Origin: a virus
Strand: one strand, 5' to 3'
IMG/VR virus record: IMGVR_UViG_3300025789_000026
Span: 43,002-107,001 of that record
DNA: 64,000 nucleotides
The position numbers were made by a program, and so were the translations under genes. The notes below the pieces were generated by a model that did no database searches, was not told the DNA's origin, and worked only from the letters and a program-made list of their open reading frames with translations. Positions 63,026 to 64,000 of the stretch are shown here, in pieces. Each line of letters opens with the position of its first letter. The stretch's first letter is position 1.

Positions 63026-64000
63026 ATGTCATATATAATACCAAGTACTTCACCATTTGTTTCAATTAAATTAACCGATGTTGGACGTTCACAACTAGCA
63101 CAAGGTCAATTAACTTTTTCATCTTGGGCGATTGGTGATTCAGAATTAGATTATAGTAGAGAAGCATTAGTTAACGCAAACCCAAGTGACCCAATTCTAT
63201 CATTACCTTCTAAAGTTTTTAGGACTTTTGATTTACAACCAAATATTAAATCTTTTATCACAACAGAAGGTGGTTCAAATTTAAATCCTATAACATCGGC
63301 AAACTTAAATGTTGTCGTTGCAACTGTTAATAATCAAGCCACAGAAAGAGGATTCTTTGTAAATAATACGACATACTACTCAACACAAACTGGTTCACCA
63401 TATACCCTTGATGTTACAACTATACCAAATTCTGGAATAACTGGTGGTACTTCTGTTATTGTGAATTATGGTTTAAATATTTCAACTGGTAATTTTGTTA
63501 GACTTAAATTATCAACTAATATCGGTACAGCACAATATGATTCATTAACAAGAAATACGCACCCAGCTGCAAATCTATGGTATAAGATTCAATCAACTGG
63601 TATTACAAATACTGGTAATGTTATTTTAAATTTAGATAGAACTTTACCTAATTTTTCAATATATAGTGGTAATTCATTTGCTTATTTTTACCCTAATGGT
63701 GAAGTTGCTGATACTTTTGGTAGTTCAAATTCAACAGCTTATTGGGATAGTGGTACACTTTCTTTTGATTCAGCAACAAACATTACATGTTCAGATGTTA
63801 AAGTTTGGAATATGAATAATGTTTGGACTGAAAATTTAGCTGGTGTAACTGGTCTTTCGACAACTCAATTATATGAAGACTACACTAAATTTGGTTCATA
63901 TACTTATACTGGAACTAAAAACCCATATTTAGAGTATTTAACAGTTACTAGTAATTCAACAACTAATTCGATTAACTGTAATGGTATAGGTAATAGTTAT
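63026..64000 (+). CDS. Probable tail fibre/collar-type protein, N-terminal part (cut by window end)
   Basis: An open frame of 325 codons runs from the ATG at 63026 to the window end. The N-terminus MSYIIPSTSPFVSIKLTDVGRSQLAQGQLTFSSWAIGDSELDYSRE has the attachment-domain look of tail-collar and fibre proteins, with GRxxxAxGxLxFxxxAxGDxE. Beta-rich sequence follows (VIVNYGLNISTGNFVRLKLS). The gene has its own ATATTTAT box. The C-terminal part, where receptor specificity would lie, is not in the window. Confidence 0.65.
   Translation, partial: MSYIIPSTSPFVSIKLTDVGRSQLAQGQLTFSSWAIGDSELDYSREALVNANPSDPILSLPSKVFRTFDLQPNIKSFITTEGGSNLNPITSANLNVVVATVNNQATERGFFVNNTTYYSTQTGSPYTLDVTTIPNSGITGGTSVIVNYGLNISTGNFVRLKLSTNIGTAQYDSLTRNTHPAANLWYKIQSTGITNTGNVILNLDRTLPNFSIYSGNSFAYFYPNGEVADTFGSSNSTAYWDSGTLSFDSATNITCSDVKVWNMNNVWTENLAGVTGLSTTQLYEDYTKFGSYTYTGTKNPYLEYLTVTSNSTTNSINCNGIGNSY

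Noticed and set aside
1-64000. tRNA genes
   Set aside because: Spacers are short and AT-rich; no cloverleaf-like segment with a T-loop GGTTCGA pattern was noticed, although a tRNAscan-SE run would be decisive.

Overview
The window is an AT-rich, fully plus-strand stretch of a T4-related tailed phage (contractile tail), probably infecting a member of the Bacteroidota and most likely a flavobacterium. Three observations support this. The tail gene set is T4-type: sheath gp18, tube gp19, wedge gp53, gp25 and gp6, plus gp32, UvsX, a gp41-like helicase and NrdAB. Several intergenic promoters fit the Bacteroidota pattern TTG-N19-20-TAnnTTTG, and start codons are preceded by A-rich sequence rather than Shine-Dalgarno sites. 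Two giant tail proteins carry SprB-like repeats, a domain typical of flavobacterial surface proteins. No terminase, portal or capsid gene is present, so this is part of a larger genome.

Layout. 1-2395: glycan-modification cassette (end of a probable glycosyltransferase, a second glycosyltransferase, a sulfotransferase and an APS-kinase-like protein). 2485-20092: tail tube and sheath region. It contains a giant sheath gene with about 1,270 inserted repeat residues, a homing endonuclease, two unknown structural-type genes, the tail tube gene, a second homing endonuclease, a gp26-like gene overlapping a second frame like a tail-assembly-chaperone pair, and the tape measure. 20337-31611: baseplate centre, with a 1559-aa protein carrying an OmpA-like domain, gp53, and a 2094-aa hub protein ending in two cell-wall hydrolase domains. 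31640-42801: DNA metabolism (four uncharacterised genes, SSB, UvsX, a FEN-like exonuclease, an unknown gene with a duplicated domain, DnaB-like helicase, NrdB, and NrdA interrupted by an intein). 42915-64000: wedge proteins gp25 and gp6, followed by a long operon of large tail and fibre proteins cut by the window end.

The genes form blocks separated by strong hairpin terminators. Two promoter-like motifs recur. TTG-N19-20-TATATTTG lies before both homing endonuclease genes, the 31640 gene and ssb, and in the 20093-20336 spacer. An ATATTTAT box, often within TTTAAGATATTTATA, lies before most virion genes and is proposed as the late promoter.

The points most worth a second look are: the phage-borne PAPS/sulfotransferase/glycosyltransferase cassette next to the sheath gene; the enormous Ser/Thr/Gly/Asn-rich sheath insertion; diverged second copies of the sheath and tube 3' ends beside the two homing endonuclease genes; a +1 (or -2) frameshift candidate between the gp26-like gene and the next frame; an intein at the expected catalytic cysteine of NrdA; and SprB-like repeats in phage tail proteins.
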